Assembly (NCBI GenBank): GCA_050949225.1
Contig: JBMNFI010000002.1
Location: forward strand, 186,001-250,000
Source of the DNA: JBMNFI01 sp050949225
Lineage (GTDB): Bacteria; Bacillota; Dehalobacteriia; UBA4068
Direction of reading: 5' to 3'
Length of the DNA stretch: 64,000 nucleotides
The notes below the pieces were generated by a model. It saw only the letters and a program-made list of their open reading frames with translations, was not told the origin of the DNA and did not search any database. Position numbers and translations under genes: made by a program. Below are positions 9,473-17,853 of this stretch, piece by piece; position 1 is the first letter of the stretch, and every line of letters begins with the position of its first letter.

Positions 9473-9855
9473 ACCAAGCTAAAGTTGCTAAAGTTTATGA
9501 TAAAATAATTTTGCCTCAGTTGACCTTCATGGGTAAGCATGGTGTTTTCGAGCAAGAAAAAGAGGAAGCTCAGGAATTTATCATTGATCTAACCCTTTTT
9601 TTAAACCTAAGCGAGGCTTCTTTGACTGATGATTTGTCACAGACGGTCGATTATGGTCAGGTCTTTTTAGACGTTAAAAAAATAGTAGAGACACATTCCT
9701 ACCAATTAATCGAGCGCTTGGCGCAGGTGATTGCCGAGGCAGCTTTAGATTATTCTCGGGTGGTTAAGGTTGTGGTTTCTGTAGAAAAAACGGCGGCTCG
9801 GGCACAAAACTGTTATTTTCGAGCACAAGTAAGTTTAGAAAGATCAAAGTCATGA
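9469..9855 (+). CDS. folB: Dihydroneopterin aldolase
   Basis: Converts 7,8-dihydroneopterin to 6-hydroxymethyl-7,8-dihydropterin and glycolaldehyde. The 128-residue protein is of normal length. It shows the family pattern LTFMGKHGVFEQEKEEAQEFIIDLTL, TVDYGQVF, and the late Lys/Glu-rich strand VVVSVEKTAARA. It overlaps folP by 4 bases upstream and folK by 4 bases downstream (ATGA junctions). Confidence 0.93.
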   Translation: MNQAKVAKVYDKIILPQLTFMGKHGVFEQEKEEAQEFIIDLTLFLNLSEASLTDDLSQTVDYGQVFLDVKKIVETHSYQLIERLAQVIAEAALDYSRVVKVVVSVEKTAARAQNCYFRAQVSLERSKS

Positions 9856-10364
9856 AGATGTCACGCGTTTTTATAGGTCTCGGCAGTAATTTAGATGATC
9901 GTTTAGATTGGCTGCAGCAGGCGGTTGACCTGATAATGCATATAGAGCAAGTGAGTTTTCAGGCTAAATCATCTGTCTATCAAACGTCTCCTTGGGGCAG
10001 ACTTGACCAGCCTGATTTTTATAATGCTGTTATAGAGCTGAAATATCCTCTTTCTGCGCAAATCCTGCTACAGGAATTGCAAAAGATTGAAAAAACTTTG
10101 GGTAGAAAAAGAACAGAGCTTTGGGGGAGGCGTAATATAGATTTAGACATTTTGCTTTATGGTGATGAGATTATTGATACACCGAAGCTTAAAGTTCCTC
10201 ATCCCTATTTATCCCAGCGTCTGTTTGTTTTATATCCTTTATATGAATTGGATCAGAACTTAATTATTCCCCTTGCTGGTCGGGTAGCAGATTTATTAGA
10301 GAAACTCTTATCTAAAGACTCTGAGCAGCAGATAAAAATGCTTATTGATCGTGAGAACTGGTGA
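9852..10364 (+). CDS. folK: 6-hydroxymethyl-dihydropterin pyrophosphokinase
   Basis: Transfers pyrophosphate from ATP to hydroxymethyl-dihydropterin, the step before FolP. The 170-residue protein has the start FIGLGSNLDDR, SSVYQTSPWG, the central E..LGR motif, WGRRNIDLDILLYGD, and the PHPYLSQRLFVLYPLYEL segment typical of HPPK. It overlaps folB by 4 bases and is followed 25 bases later by panC, so the folate genes probably share a transcript with pantothenate synthesis. Confidence 0.94.
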   Translation: MKMSRVFIGLGSNLDDRLDWLQQAVDLIMHIEQVSFQAKSSVYQTSPWGRLDQPDFYNAVIELKYPLSAQILLQELQKIEKTLGRKRTELWGRRNIDLDILLYGDEIIDTPKLKVPHPYLSQRLFVLYPLYELDQNLIIPLAGRVADLLEKLLSKDSEQQIKMLIDRENW

Positions 10365-10389
10365 CCTGGATACAAAAGGAGATTGTTTT

Positions 10390-11238
10390 ATGCAGATTAT
10401 TACATCGATTCAAAAAATGCAAACAGAAAGTCAAAAGTGGCAGATGGCCGATAAAACTTGTGGGTTTGTGGCTACTATGGGCTACTTGCATCAAGGTCAT
10501 TTGTCATTATTGGCAAGAGCCAAAGAGGAAAATGATTATAGTGTGGTAAGCATTTTTGTCAATCCTTTGCAGTTTGCTCCTACTGAGGATTTTGCTGCTT
10601 ATCCACGTGATCAAAAAAGGGATCGTGCTCTTTGTGAAAAGCATGGTGCGGATTATTTGTTTATTCCGGAAATAAGTGATATTTATCCGGAGGGTTTTTC
10701 TTCCTATGTAACGGTGGATGGCTATAATCAACATTTGTGCGGCATGTCCCGTCCCGATCATTTTCGTGGTGTGACGACTATTGTTAATAAACTATTTAAT
10801 ATTTGTCGCCCTGATCGAGCATATTTTGGCCAAAAAGACATACAGCAATTGATTATTTTACGAAAAATGACTGACGACTTAAATATCCCGCTGGAAATTT
10901 GTGCGGTGCCTACTTTACGCGATCCTGATGGATTGGCAATTAGCTCACGCAATGTTTATCTGAGCGATACAGAGCGCAAACAAGCTCCGGGTATTTATGC
11001 TGCTCTTTTGTCAGCACAGCAACTGATAGAAAGCGGAGAACGGGATGTTGCCAGAATCATTGAAAATTCAAAGGAAGTTTTGGCATCTAGGGTTCCCGTG
11101 GCTCAACTGGAGTATCTGCAGATTGTAGATGGAAAAACCTTAAATCCGCTTTCACAGGTTACAGATTCTGTTATTATCGCCGTAGCAGTTCGCATGAAGA
11201 AGGCGCGACTTATTGATAATATCATTTTGAATATTTGA
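10390..11238 (+). CDS. panC: Pantothenate synthetase
   Basis: ATP-dependent ligation of pantoate and beta-alanine to pantothenate (coenzyme A pathway). The 282-residue protein carries the nucleotidyl-transferase signature MGYLHQGHLSLL with HxGH at residues 34-37, the pantoate-binding DHFRGVTTIVNKLFNICRPD, YFGQKD, and SSRNVYLS near residue 185. An upstream-extended frame exists from 10345, but ATG 10390 is preceded by AAAGGAG at good spacing and begins the protein normally. No panB or panD lies nearby. Confidence 0.95.
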   Translation: MQIITSIQKMQTESQKWQMADKTCGFVATMGYLHQGHLSLLARAKEENDYSVVSIFVNPLQFAPTEDFAAYPRDQKRDRALCEKHGADYLFIPEISDIYPEGFSSYVTVDGYNQHLCGMSRPDHFRGVTTIVNKLFNICRPDRAYFGQKDIQQLIILRKMTDDLNIPLEICAVPTLRDPDGLAISSRNVYLSDTERKQAPGIYAALLSAQQLIESGERDVARIIENSKEVLASRVPVAQLEYLQIVDGKTLNPLSQVTDSVIIAVAVRMKKARLIDNIILNI

Positions 11239-11262
11239 ATATCTGAAAATAGATAGACAGGC

Positions 11263-11291
11263 TTGACAAGTGTTGATGCTTGACGTATACT
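11263..11291 (+). promoter_or_regulatory. Sigma-A-type promoter of the Rrf2/cysteine desulfurase operon
   Basis: TTGACA (11263-11268), 17-base spacer, TATACT (11286-11291). This near-consensus promoter lies 59 bases before the Rrf2 gene. The 5' leader it would produce is a natural place for Rrf2 autorepression. Confidence 0.8.
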
Positions 11292-11349
11292 CGTAATTGT
11301 TAATGGCTATTGTTTGACTAGGGAATGTTGAAGGAAGGATGTTTCCCGG

Positions 11350-11757
11350 ATGAATATTTCGACAAAAGGACGTTATGGTTTGCGTGCTGTTTTAGATTTA
11401 GCACAGCAAAAGGAAGGAAAACCTGTGCCTCTTTCCTCCATCTCAGCCAAACAACATATTTCGGAGGGGTACTTGGAACAGATTATGAGACCCTTGAAAA
11501 AAACCGGCCTGGTAAGTAGTGTCCGTGGAGCTAAAGGAGGCTATTTATTAGCAAAAGATCCTAAGGATATTTTGGTAAGTGAAGTCATTTTTGCTTTGGA
11601 GGGACCTTTTAATGTTGTCAGCTGTACCAATGATAAGTTTAACCGACATTGTCAGCTGGAAGAAGGCTGCTTTAGTAAAAAACTTTGGGGAGAACTTCAA
11701 GAGGCCATTGAAGGAGTTTTAAATTCTTATTCTTTAGCAGATTTATTAGATGACTAA
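11350..11757 (+). CDS. Rrf2 family transcriptional regulator (IscR/CymR-like)
   Basis: A 135-residue winged-helix regulator. The N-terminal ISTKGRYGLRAVLDLA and the recognition region ISEGYLEQIMRPLKKTGLV are standard Rrf2. Three cysteines at about residues 92, 101 and 107 (SCT...HCQ...GCF) match the placement of the IscR iron-sulfur ligands, suggesting it senses Fe-S status rather than acting as a CymR type without a cluster. It sits 28 bases upstream of a cysteine desulfurase gene under a near-consensus promoter; the expected role is control of Fe-S or cysteine metabolism in this operon. The cluster-binding claim is inference from cysteine spacing. Confidence 0.9.
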   Translation: MNISTKGRYGLRAVLDLAQQKEGKPVPLSSISAKQHISEGYLEQIMRPLKKTGLVSSVRGAKGGYLLAKDPKDILVSEVIFALEGPFNVVSCTNDKFNRHCQLEEGCFSKKLWGELQEAIEGVLNSYSLADLLDD

Positions 11758-11785
11758 GCGCTATTTTTGAGGGGGATATCGATAA

Positions 11786-12946
11786 ATGCAAAGGGTTTAT
11801 ATAGACAATGCTGCTACAACTCCCGTTTATCAGCAGGTAGCGGAGTTAATGAAAGATTATATGATTAATTGTTCTGGTAATCCTTCCAGCCTGCATGAGT
11901 TTGGACGTGAGGCCAAAACATATTTAGAAAAAGCCCGTCGGCAGGTGGCTCATACTTTTGATGCTGATGCGGAGGAAGTTTTTTTTACCAGTGGTGGTAC
12001 GGAAGCCAATAATATGGCTATTATAGGCGCTGCTATGGCAAGGGGAAAGGGAAGTCATATTATTACTTCCCAGGTAGAGCACCCTTCGGTTCTTTCAGTT
12101 TGTAAGTTTTTGGCCCAAAATGGCTTTGATGTAACTTTTTTACCGGTTGACGGCTATGCCATGGTTGACCCTGATGATCTAAAAAAAGCTTTAAGGCCGG
12201 ATACTGTCCTGGTTTCCATTATGCACGCTAATAATGAGGTGGGTACGATTAATCCCATCGGTGAACTGGGAGCTATTTGCCGTGAGGCAGGGGTGCTTTT
12301 CCATGTTGATGCTGTGCAAAGCTGGTGTAAGGTGCCCTTTACAGTGCAAAGTCTAAATGCTGACTTGATAAGTCTTTCCGCTCATAAAATTAATGGTCCT
12401 AAAGGTGTAGGTGCGCTTTACAAAAGAAAGACGGCTTGCCTGGCACGTTTTATTCATGGAGGGGGGCAGGAAAAAAAGGTTCGTTCAGGAACTGAAAATA
12501 TGCCCGGAATTGTTGGCATGGGTCTAGCGGCCGAAATGAATTTTATAGGTCTGGAGCAGAATGTTGATCGCTGGAAAAAGCTGCGTGATAGTTTGGTTGG
12601 ACAAGTTTTGGATACTATTGAGTATAGCCAATTAAACGGTCATCCGGTTCAGCGTTTGCCGCATAATGCTAATCTGTCCTTTGATTATATTGAAGGAGAA
12701 GCGTTGCTTTTGCATTTAGATATTAATGGAATTGCCTGTTCTACAGGCTCGGCATGTGCTTCTAATTCCGATGGTGCATCCCATGTGCTTCAAGCGATGA
12801 AAGTTGCTGAAGGAATGCTTAATAGTGCCTTGCGCTTGACTATTGGTTATGGCAATACGCAACAAGACATTGATTATACGGCAAAAATCTTGCGGGAAAA
12901 AGTAGATCATTTACGATCATTTTCCCCTCATTTTCACGGAAAATAA
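11786..12946 (+). CDS. Cysteine desulfurase (NifS/IscS family)
   Basis: PLP enzyme that takes sulfur from L-cysteine to an active-site cysteine persulfide for Fe-S clusters or tRNA thiolation. The 386-residue protein shows TSGGTEANNMAI, the HVDAVQ aspartate/glutamine, the PLP lysine in SAHKINGPKG, GGGQEKKVRSGTEN, and the active-site loop STGSACAS. It follows the Rrf2 regulator in the same operon; no iscU-type scaffold gene follows, since a terminator lies 30 bases after the stop. It could serve Fe-S assembly, thiamine or tRNA modification. Confidence 0.93.
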   Translation: MQRVYIDNAATTPVYQQVAELMKDYMINCSGNPSSLHEFGREAKTYLEKARRQVAHTFDADAEEVFFTSGGTEANNMAIIGAAMARGKGSHIITSQVEHPSVLSVCKFLAQNGFDVTFLPVDGYAMVDPDDLKKALRPDTVLVSIMHANNEVGTINPIGELGAICREAGVLFHVDAVQSWCKVPFTVQSLNADLISLSAHKINGPKGVGALYKRKTACLARFIHGGGQEKKVRSGTENMPGIVGMGLAAEMNFIGLEQNVDRWKKLRDSLVGQVLDTIEYSQLNGHPVQRLPHNANLSFDYIEGEALLLHLDINGIACSTGSACASNSDGASHVLQAMKVAEGMLNSALRLTIGYGNTQQDIDYTAKILREKVDHLRSFSPHFHGK

Positions 12947-12975
12947 GACCATGCTTAACTTCATAAATAAAAAAG

Positions 12976-13005
12976 AAACTTCTGCCGCTGGTGGAAGTTT
13001 TTTTA
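12976..13005 (+). terminator. Rho-independent terminator
   Basis: AAACTTC paired with GAAGTTT (12976-12982 and 12994-13000) and followed by TTTT, just after the cysteine desulfurase gene. Confidence 0.7.
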
Positions 13006-13048
13006 GTTGATGCATATCATGTAAAAAAGAGGACTGTGGGGTGAGCGT

Positions 13049-13234
13049 ATGAGAAAAGCGGCATTAGTTTTAATGGCGATACTTTTGATTGTTTTATCCT
13101 TTAATTTAGGTATCTTTGCCGCACTTTTAATGTGTGCTGCCGGTTTTTTTCTCGTTATTATGATTGCTGTTTTTTTATATACGATACACTTTAAAAAACA
13201 GGCAGAAAATGAAATATGGGAAGATGAACCATGA
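13049..13234 (+). CDS. Small two-helix membrane protein
   Basis: 61 residues: a positively charged start (MRKAALVLMAI), two adjacent hydrophobic segments (about 4-22 and 24-46), and a charged cytoplasmic tail ending in EIWEDEP. A GGGGTGAG ribosome binding site precedes the ATG, and the composition is clearly membrane-protein-like. No family is recognised. It lies between a terminator and the amidohydrolase gene. Confidence 0.55.
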   Translation: MRKAALVLMAILLIVLSFNLGIFAALLMCAAGFFLVIMIAVFLYTIHFKKQAENEIWEDEP

Positions 13235-13348
13235 AGCATTTTTGCTATTTTGTTGTAAATGTTGTTGGCAGGATTTTTTTATCATAAAGGAGAATAACAT
13301 TTAGAGAGAATAAGAAGATTGTATGATAAAAAAGGATAACTGTGAAAA

Positions 13349-14827
13349 ATGAAAAAAAGAGTCAATGAAAGAAGAATTGCAAGGGAAAAGCACTCAGAAA
13401 CAAAAAAGAAAAATTTTCCGGTAGAAACAGAGCCTAATGGATTATGGCAGAGGTTGCGTGCGTGGCCTTTTCTGCTGATTATCATTGCCATTATTATTGT
13501 TGCGGTACTTGTTCTGGCAAATCAATGTTCATCCAAAGAGAGCCATAATACTTCTTTTGCGGCAAAAGCTGATTTTTGGCCGCAAGGACAAGATGCCGGT
13601 ATTCCTTGCGATTATTTACTGGTTAATGCCACGATTGTTGACGGTAGTGGGGGTGCCTCCTATAAGGGAAACATAGCCGTTAAGGATGATCTTATTGTTG
13701 GTGTTGGTGATTTTATTGCTTCTTTTGATGCTTACATTATTGATGCCAGTGATTTGATCGTTGCCCCCGGCTTTATTGATATACATACACATAGTGATGA
13801 TTATTGGCCGAGCGGTGGCGATGGAAGTCCTATTCTTTCCCAGGGGATCACTACACATATCGTGGGCAACTGCGGCAATGCTCCGGCGGATATAGCCGCT
13901 TATCTCAAGCAGGTTGACTATGGTGCAATTAATGTGGGTACCTTTGTTGGCTATAAGGTGTTATGTGAGAAAAGAGGCCCTACACCTGAGGGACAAGCTG
14001 TTTCCGCAGAAGCCCTGAAACTAATGCAGCAACAATTAAAAAAAGGTTTGACAGAAGGGGCTTTTGGAATTTCTTTAGGTCTTTCATATTACCCACAGAA
14101 TCAAGGAACATTTGCGGAGTTTGTGGCCCTGGCTGAAACTTGTAAAGAAGCTGATGCCTTGATGGCCATCCATATTCGTGATGAGGGTGACCAGGTGGTA
14201 GAATCCTTGGAGGAAGCCTTAAAAGTAGCTGAAAAGACGGGTGTCTCTTTGCAATACAGCCATGTGAAGGCAGCAGGAAAAGCCAATTGGTCGAAGCAGG
14301 ATCGGGTCTTAGAATTGTTTGATCAGGCGATTGCCTCAGGTTTAGATGTGGCCGGGGATGCTTATGTTTATACCTTTTCCAGCAATGACTTGGGAGGCTC
14401 CAACGAATCGATTTCCGCAGAAAACATCAAAAAAGTACTCAGTAATGATCATGTTATGTTAGCCAGCGATGGCGGTTTGAACGATCAAGGGAAGGCTATC
14501 CATCCTAGAGCCTATGCTAATAGCACAATGTTTTTAATTTCATATGTTCGTGAGCAACAGCTTTTATCCTTGGAAGAGGCCGTGTATAAGATGACCTATC
14601 TACCGGCGCAAAGAGTGAAAATACCGAATCGAGGTTTATTGAAAGTAGGAAATAAGGCTGATTTAGTAGTTTTTAAGCTGGAGGATCTTAAAGTTAACGC
14701 CACCAGGGGAAACCCTTCTCAGCTTTCAGAGGGAATGTCATATGTTTTTGTTAATGGTAAAATGGTGATTGAAAAAGGGAATTTTGCTGGTGTCAAGGCG
14801 GGCAGAGCCTTAAAGTTTAGCTTATAA
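13349..14827 (+). CDS. Membrane-anchored D-aminoacylase-like amidohydrolase
   Basis: 492 residues: a basic cytoplasmic N-terminus, one membrane helix (about residues 40-58), then an exported amidohydrolase domain. The metal-binding HTH occurs in GFIDIHTHSDDYW (near 145), followed by QGITTHIVGNCGNAP, which is typical of N-acyl-D-amino-acid deacylases and dihydroorotase-like enzymes. YSHVKAAG and the C-terminal NKADLVVFK complete the composite domain fold. It probably cleaves N-acyl-D-amino acids or D-containing peptides outside the cell, for example during cell-wall turnover; the substrate cannot be read from sequence. The next gene starts 26 bases downstream. Confidence 0.8.
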   Translation: MKKRVNERRIAREKHSETKKKNFPVETEPNGLWQRLRAWPFLLIIIAIIIVAVLVLANQCSSKESHNTSFAAKADFWPQGQDAGIPCDYLLVNATIVDGSGGASYKGNIAVKDDLIVGVGDFIASFDAYIIDASDLIVAPGFIDIHTHSDDYWPSGGDGSPILSQGITTHIVGNCGNAPADIAAYLKQVDYGAINVGTFVGYKVLCEKRGPTPEGQAVSAEALKLMQQQLKKGLTEGAFGISLGLSYYPQNQGTFAEFVALAETCKEADALMAIHIRDEGDQVVESLEEALKVAEKTGVSLQYSHVKAAGKANWSKQDRVLELFDQAIASGLDVAGDAYVYTFSSNDLGGSNESISAENIKKVLSNDHVMLASDGGLNDQGKAIHPRAYANSTMFLISYVREQQLLSLEEAVYKMTYLPAQRVKIPNRGLLKVGNKADLVVFKLEDLKVNATRGNPSQLSEGMSYVFVNGKMVIEKGNFAGVKAGRALKFSL

Positions 14828-14853
14828 TATGTGATAGAAAGAGGGAATGTTTT

Positions 14854-15336
14854 ATGCGTTTGGGTCAGTTTGAGATGTATGATGGACAAGAAATCTTGGA
14901 AATGTTACAAACAGCGCCATATTGCCATATTGCTATTGAGGATGAAAACAGTCCTTATTTGGTGACCATGTTTTTTGGTTATTGGGAAGAGGAAAAAAGG
15001 ATTTACCTTCATGGGGCGATGGAGGGACGTAAAGTAGATCTTTTTAATAGAGAATCCTCTAAGGTCTGTGTGCAGATTGTCGACAGTGTAGAGGTTGTAC
15101 CTGATGATAATATCTGCGACTATTTTGGTGTTTACCGTAGTTTAATCATTGAGGGTTTGCTAAGACCCACTTGTTCGCCGGAAGAACAAAAGCGTGCTTT
15201 GGATTTAATCGTTAAGAAATATGCGGATAAGGATGCACCTAGCTACCCTGAAGAGGTTTTGTCGCAAACCTCTACCTGGTGTATTGAGGTATTATCTGTC
15301 AGCGGAAAAAAATTTCCTAAGGAATTTATAGGATAA
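14854..15336 (+). CDS. Pyridoxamine 5'-phosphate oxidase-like flavin-binding protein
   Basis: 160 residues resembling the small NimA/PNPOx-like split-barrel family: MLQTAPYCHIAIEDENSPYLVTMFFGY, IYLHGAMEGRKVDLFNRESSKVCVQIV, and the YRSLIIEGLLRP strand. Such proteins bind FMN or heme and act in redox or detoxification; the specific substrate is unknown. A GAGGGA ribosome binding site precedes ATG 14854, 26 bases after the amidohydrolase gene, so co-transcription is likely. Confidence 0.75.
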   Translation: MRLGQFEMYDGQEILEMLQTAPYCHIAIEDENSPYLVTMFFGYWEEEKRIYLHGAMEGRKVDLFNRESSKVCVQIVDSVEVVPDDNICDYFGVYRSLIIEGLLRPTCSPEEQKRALDLIVKKYADKDAPSYPEEVLSQTSTWCIEVLSVSGKKFPKEFIG

Positions 15337-15412
15337 AAGATCTATCATACAAGCACAAACCCCTTCCTTTGGCAATAATATGTTATAGCCGAAAGAAGGG
15401 GGGAGTTGGAGT

Positions 15413-15895
15413 ATGGTTTTTTATGGTGCTAATAAGGAGGTAGAAAATTTGCTGCGTGAGGCAATGTGGAATGAGCAGATCTCTATTCGCAGCTATCAGA
15501 TATTGGCCCAAAAGGCCCCTAATGCCAAGGACGAGAGGCAGATCAGAGCGATCAGACGACAGGAACGTCTGCATTATGTTCTGCTGGCGGATATGTATGA
15601 AGAAATAACAGGTGTTGATTTTGTGCCGGGATCACCTTCTGTGAGCTTGCCTAAAGATTTTTGCGGCATGATAAAAACTGCTATTTATGATGAGCTGGCA
15701 TCAGTAAGATTTTATGAAAAGCTAGCAAAGGATCTTGACTGTGCCAGACAGCAAAAGCGTTTGCGAGAAATTATTAATGATGAAAAGCATCAAGCACGGA
15801 TTCTGGCTGCAATTTATCATCAATGTTCACATCAGCAGCTCAGGCAAACTGATGAGTTGGGTTATGAAAATTATTTTCCTCAATATAATTATTAA
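15413..15895 (+). CDS. Ferritin-like/rubrerythrin-like protein
   Basis: 160-residue all-helical protein with the repeated four-helix-bundle pattern of the ferritin-like family: NEQISIRSYQILAQ, DERQIRAIRRQERLHYVLL, DELASVRFYEKLA and INDEKHQARILA. The E...ExxH-type residues could bind a di-iron site. There is no rubredoxin domain. GGGGGGAG lies upstream of ATG 15413. In an anaerobe it would fit peroxide detoxification or iron handling, but activity is not shown by sequence alone. Confidence 0.7.
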   Translation: MVFYGANKEVENLLREAMWNEQISIRSYQILAQKAPNAKDERQIRAIRRQERLHYVLLADMYEEITGVDFVPGSPSVSLPKDFCGMIKTAIYDELASVRFYEKLAKDLDCARQQKRLREIINDEKHQARILAAIYHQCSHQQLRQTDELGYENYFPQYNY

Positions 15896-15924
15896 GGATA
15901 TGGCTTTAAGTTTTAGTTAATTAT

Positions 15925-16866
15925 TTAATCTGCTAAAATGATATCCCCGGTAACGATTTTTCGTGTAGAGCCATCCGCAAGTTCCATGACTAAATAACCA
16001 TTTTCATCCATATCAAGTGCTTTGCCGGTATACGAGCCATTAATAGTAGTGGCAGTAATTTTTTTACCAAGGCAGTTATTGTTTTGCAGCCACTGTCGGC
16101 GGATGGGAGAAAAGCCCTCGGTGCAGAGCAGCTGATAATATTTTTCCAGCGAGCTTAAAATTTCAGCTGCTATCTGAGCTCGTGGCATGGTCAATTGCAG
16201 ACCTGTTGCTGAGTTTTGTAATTTTGCCGGCAGATCAATTTGGCAGTTGATGCCTATGCCTATGATTATCCAGTGGATCGTGTCTATGTCGGCTTTCATT
16301 TCCGCCAGGATGCCGGCGATTTTTTTATTATTTAACAAAAGATCATTCGGCCATTTAATAGTGCTATCATAGCCCAATTTGTGTAGGGCTTCATTGATTG
16401 CAACGGAGGCCATCAGTGTGAAAAACTGAGCCCATCTTGGTGGTAGTTGGGGCTGCCAAAGGACAGAAAACCAAAGACCTCCTTGTTGTGGGGAGTACCA
16501 TTTTCTGCCTAAACGCCCCTTTCCGGCGGTTTGTGATTCAGCAAATAAAGCCGTAAAACCAGGAGTATTCTCTTCAGCCAGTTGGGCAAGCTTGTTATTG
16601 GTGGAGTCAACTTCTTCGTGCCAGTAAATTTGCCAGGGGGAATTATCCGCCAGATAGTGCTTAACTTCTGCCGGCAGCAATTTATCAGGTGCGGAAACAA
16701 AGCGATATCCGATATTTGGGCTGGCCTCTATGATATAACCTGTTTGTCTCAAGATTTTAATATGCTTGGCGATAGCGGCTCGACTAATTTGCAGCTGTCG
16801 ACTTAACAGTTCACCGGATATTTCCTGAGGACTATGGCGCAGGATTTTTAAGATTTTGTCACGCAT
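15925..16866 (-). CDS. birA: Biotin ligase/biotin operon repressor
   Basis: Bifunctional BirA of 313 residues. An N-terminal winged helix (RDKILKILRHS...GELLSRQLQISRAAIAKHIKIL) binds the bio operator. The ligase domain forms biotinyl-AMP and biotinylates carboxylase carriers (TAGKGRLGRKWYSP, TIKWPNDLLL, KIAGILAEM, GIGINCQ), and a C-terminal SH3-like domain follows (YTGKALDMDENGYLVM). ATG 16866 is preferred because AAGGAG lies 8 bases upstream; upstream GTG/TTG codons overlap that site. A good promoter is visible on the minus strand at 16906-16934. Confidence 0.95.
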   Translation of the reverse strand: MRDKILKILRHSPQEISGELLSRQLQISRAAIAKHIKILRQTGYIIEASPNIGYRFVSAPDKLLPAEVKHYLADNSPWQIYWHEEVDSTNNKLAQLAEENTPGFTALFAESQTAGKGRLGRKWYSPQQGGLWFSVLWQPQLPPRWAQFFTLMASVAINEALHKLGYDSTIKWPNDLLLNNKKIAGILAEMKADIDTIHWIIIGIGINCQIDLPAKLQNSATGLQLTMPRAQIAAEILSSLEKYYQLLCTEGFSPIRRQWLQNNNCLGKKITATTINGSYTGKALDMDENGYLVMELADGSTRKIVTGDIILAD

Positions 16867-16905
16867 TGTCAACACTCCTTGCTTAAAGGGTTTGCGATTT
16901 GTGTT

Positions 16906-16934
16906 ATTATAGCACGCACTATCATAATTAACAA
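16906..16934 (-). promoter_or_regulatory. Promoter of birA
   Basis: Reading the minus strand: TTGTTA (16929-16934), 17-base spacer, perfect TATAAT (16906-16911), about 40 bases before the birA start. Confidence 0.7.
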
Positions 16935-17305
16935 GCTAAGGGTAGGATATCATTAAAATGACTGTTGGCAGCAGTTGAGATTTATGATAATATTATACAG
17001 TATTGATTATGAAAAAGGTATCCAAGTGATTAAAATAGGATATCTTTAAGATTGAGATGATTTCTTGATGGGATTTTAAAAAGCTTCCTATGATGTGCAG
17101 GCGTTAGATTACTAATGCCATGGTGAATCGTGGTAAGAGGTTAGTTTATAAGGTGTATTCCTTGAAAAAAGGAATCGTCCGAAACTATAGTTGTTGAAAA
17201 AATTAGCATGCAAGAATTTGTGGAATAGAGTAGGTTATCTTTTATTGTTAGTTTTTAGAACCACTTTTTTAGTAATTTGAGGGGCTGAAAATTAAAGTAA
17301 GATAC
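16935..17305. other. Intergenic region upstream of tRNA-Ser
   Basis: About 370 AT-rich bases with no supported gene. A small hairpin ATTCCTT/AAGGAAT occurs near 17156-17175. Nothing else is recognisable. Confidence 0.4.
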
Positions 17306-17393
17306 GGAGGGTTGTCCGAGTGGCTGAAGGAGCTGGTCTCGAAAACCAGTGTACCGCAAGGTATCCAGGGTTCAAATCCCTGACCCTCCGCCA
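17306..17393 (+). tRNA. tRNA-Ser(CGA)
   Basis: Class II tRNA with acceptor stem GGAGGGT/ACCCTCC, discriminator G and encoded CCA. The anticodon stem CTGGT/ACCAG encloses the loop CTCGAAA (anticodon CGA, reading UCG). A long variable arm and TTCAAATCC T-loop are present. 88 nt including CCA. Confidence 0.95.
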
Positions 17394-17604
17394 AAAAAAA
17401 GGGTGGGAATTTGTTACGAAAACTGTCAGAGGAGCTATAAAACCCCTAAGAATGCTACAGGCAACAGCGAGCACAATAGATTTATCGCTAAAAATTTGGG
17501 AAGATCGGGAAACTAATCACTATATCCACGAATCATTCTTAAAGACTGATAGTAAAAAATTAAGCGGATGACAAAAGATAATTATAAAAAAACAACTGTG
17601 ACAT

Positions 17605-17640
17605 TAAAAGCGAGGAGGCAAACACTCTTCGTTTTTATTT
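17605..17640 (+). terminator. Rho-independent terminator
   Basis: 13-bp stem with two G-U pairs (TAAAAGCGAGGAG against CTCTTCGTTTTTA), 7-base loop, followed by TTT. It probably ends the tRNA-Ser transcript. Confidence 0.75.
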
Positions 17641-17708
17641 TTATGTACATATTTTTTAAACAAATAAGTTAAACTTGCAACAAAACAGAGCAGTATGGTT
17701 GATTCGAT

Positions 17709-17729
17709 GCTTTTTATTATTATAAAAGC
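17709..17729. promoter_or_regulatory. AT-rich palindrome upstream of the rubredoxin/rubrerythrin operon
   Basis: GCTTTT and AAAAGC arms flank TATTATTAT, 125 bases before the rubredoxin start. The A/T pattern is reminiscent of PerR/Fur-type boxes, which commonly govern rubrerythrins in clostridia, but it does not match the consensus well. Assignment is tentative. Confidence 0.3.
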
Positions 17730-17853
17730 GGAACATTGTTTGACGGATTCATAAAGTTTAAATACTTATCATTAAAATCTATGCTATAATAGAAATAGTT
17801 TTCTATTTAATAAGCCATGGAAATATAAAAAAACTAAGTGAGGAGGTAATAAA

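Larger units (their letters stand above)
17394..17853. other. Intergenic region between tRNA-Ser and rubredoxin operon
   Basis: 460 bases. It contains a strong terminator (17605-17640), a palindrome (17709-17729) and a TATAAT-like -10 near 17785 upstream of the rubredoxin gene. A frame running out of the tRNA to 17571 has no protein signature and is rejected. Confidence 0.5.

Noticed and set aside
17320..17571. Frame running out of tRNA-Ser
   Set aside because: Most of its first part is the tRNA itself; no protein signature downstream.
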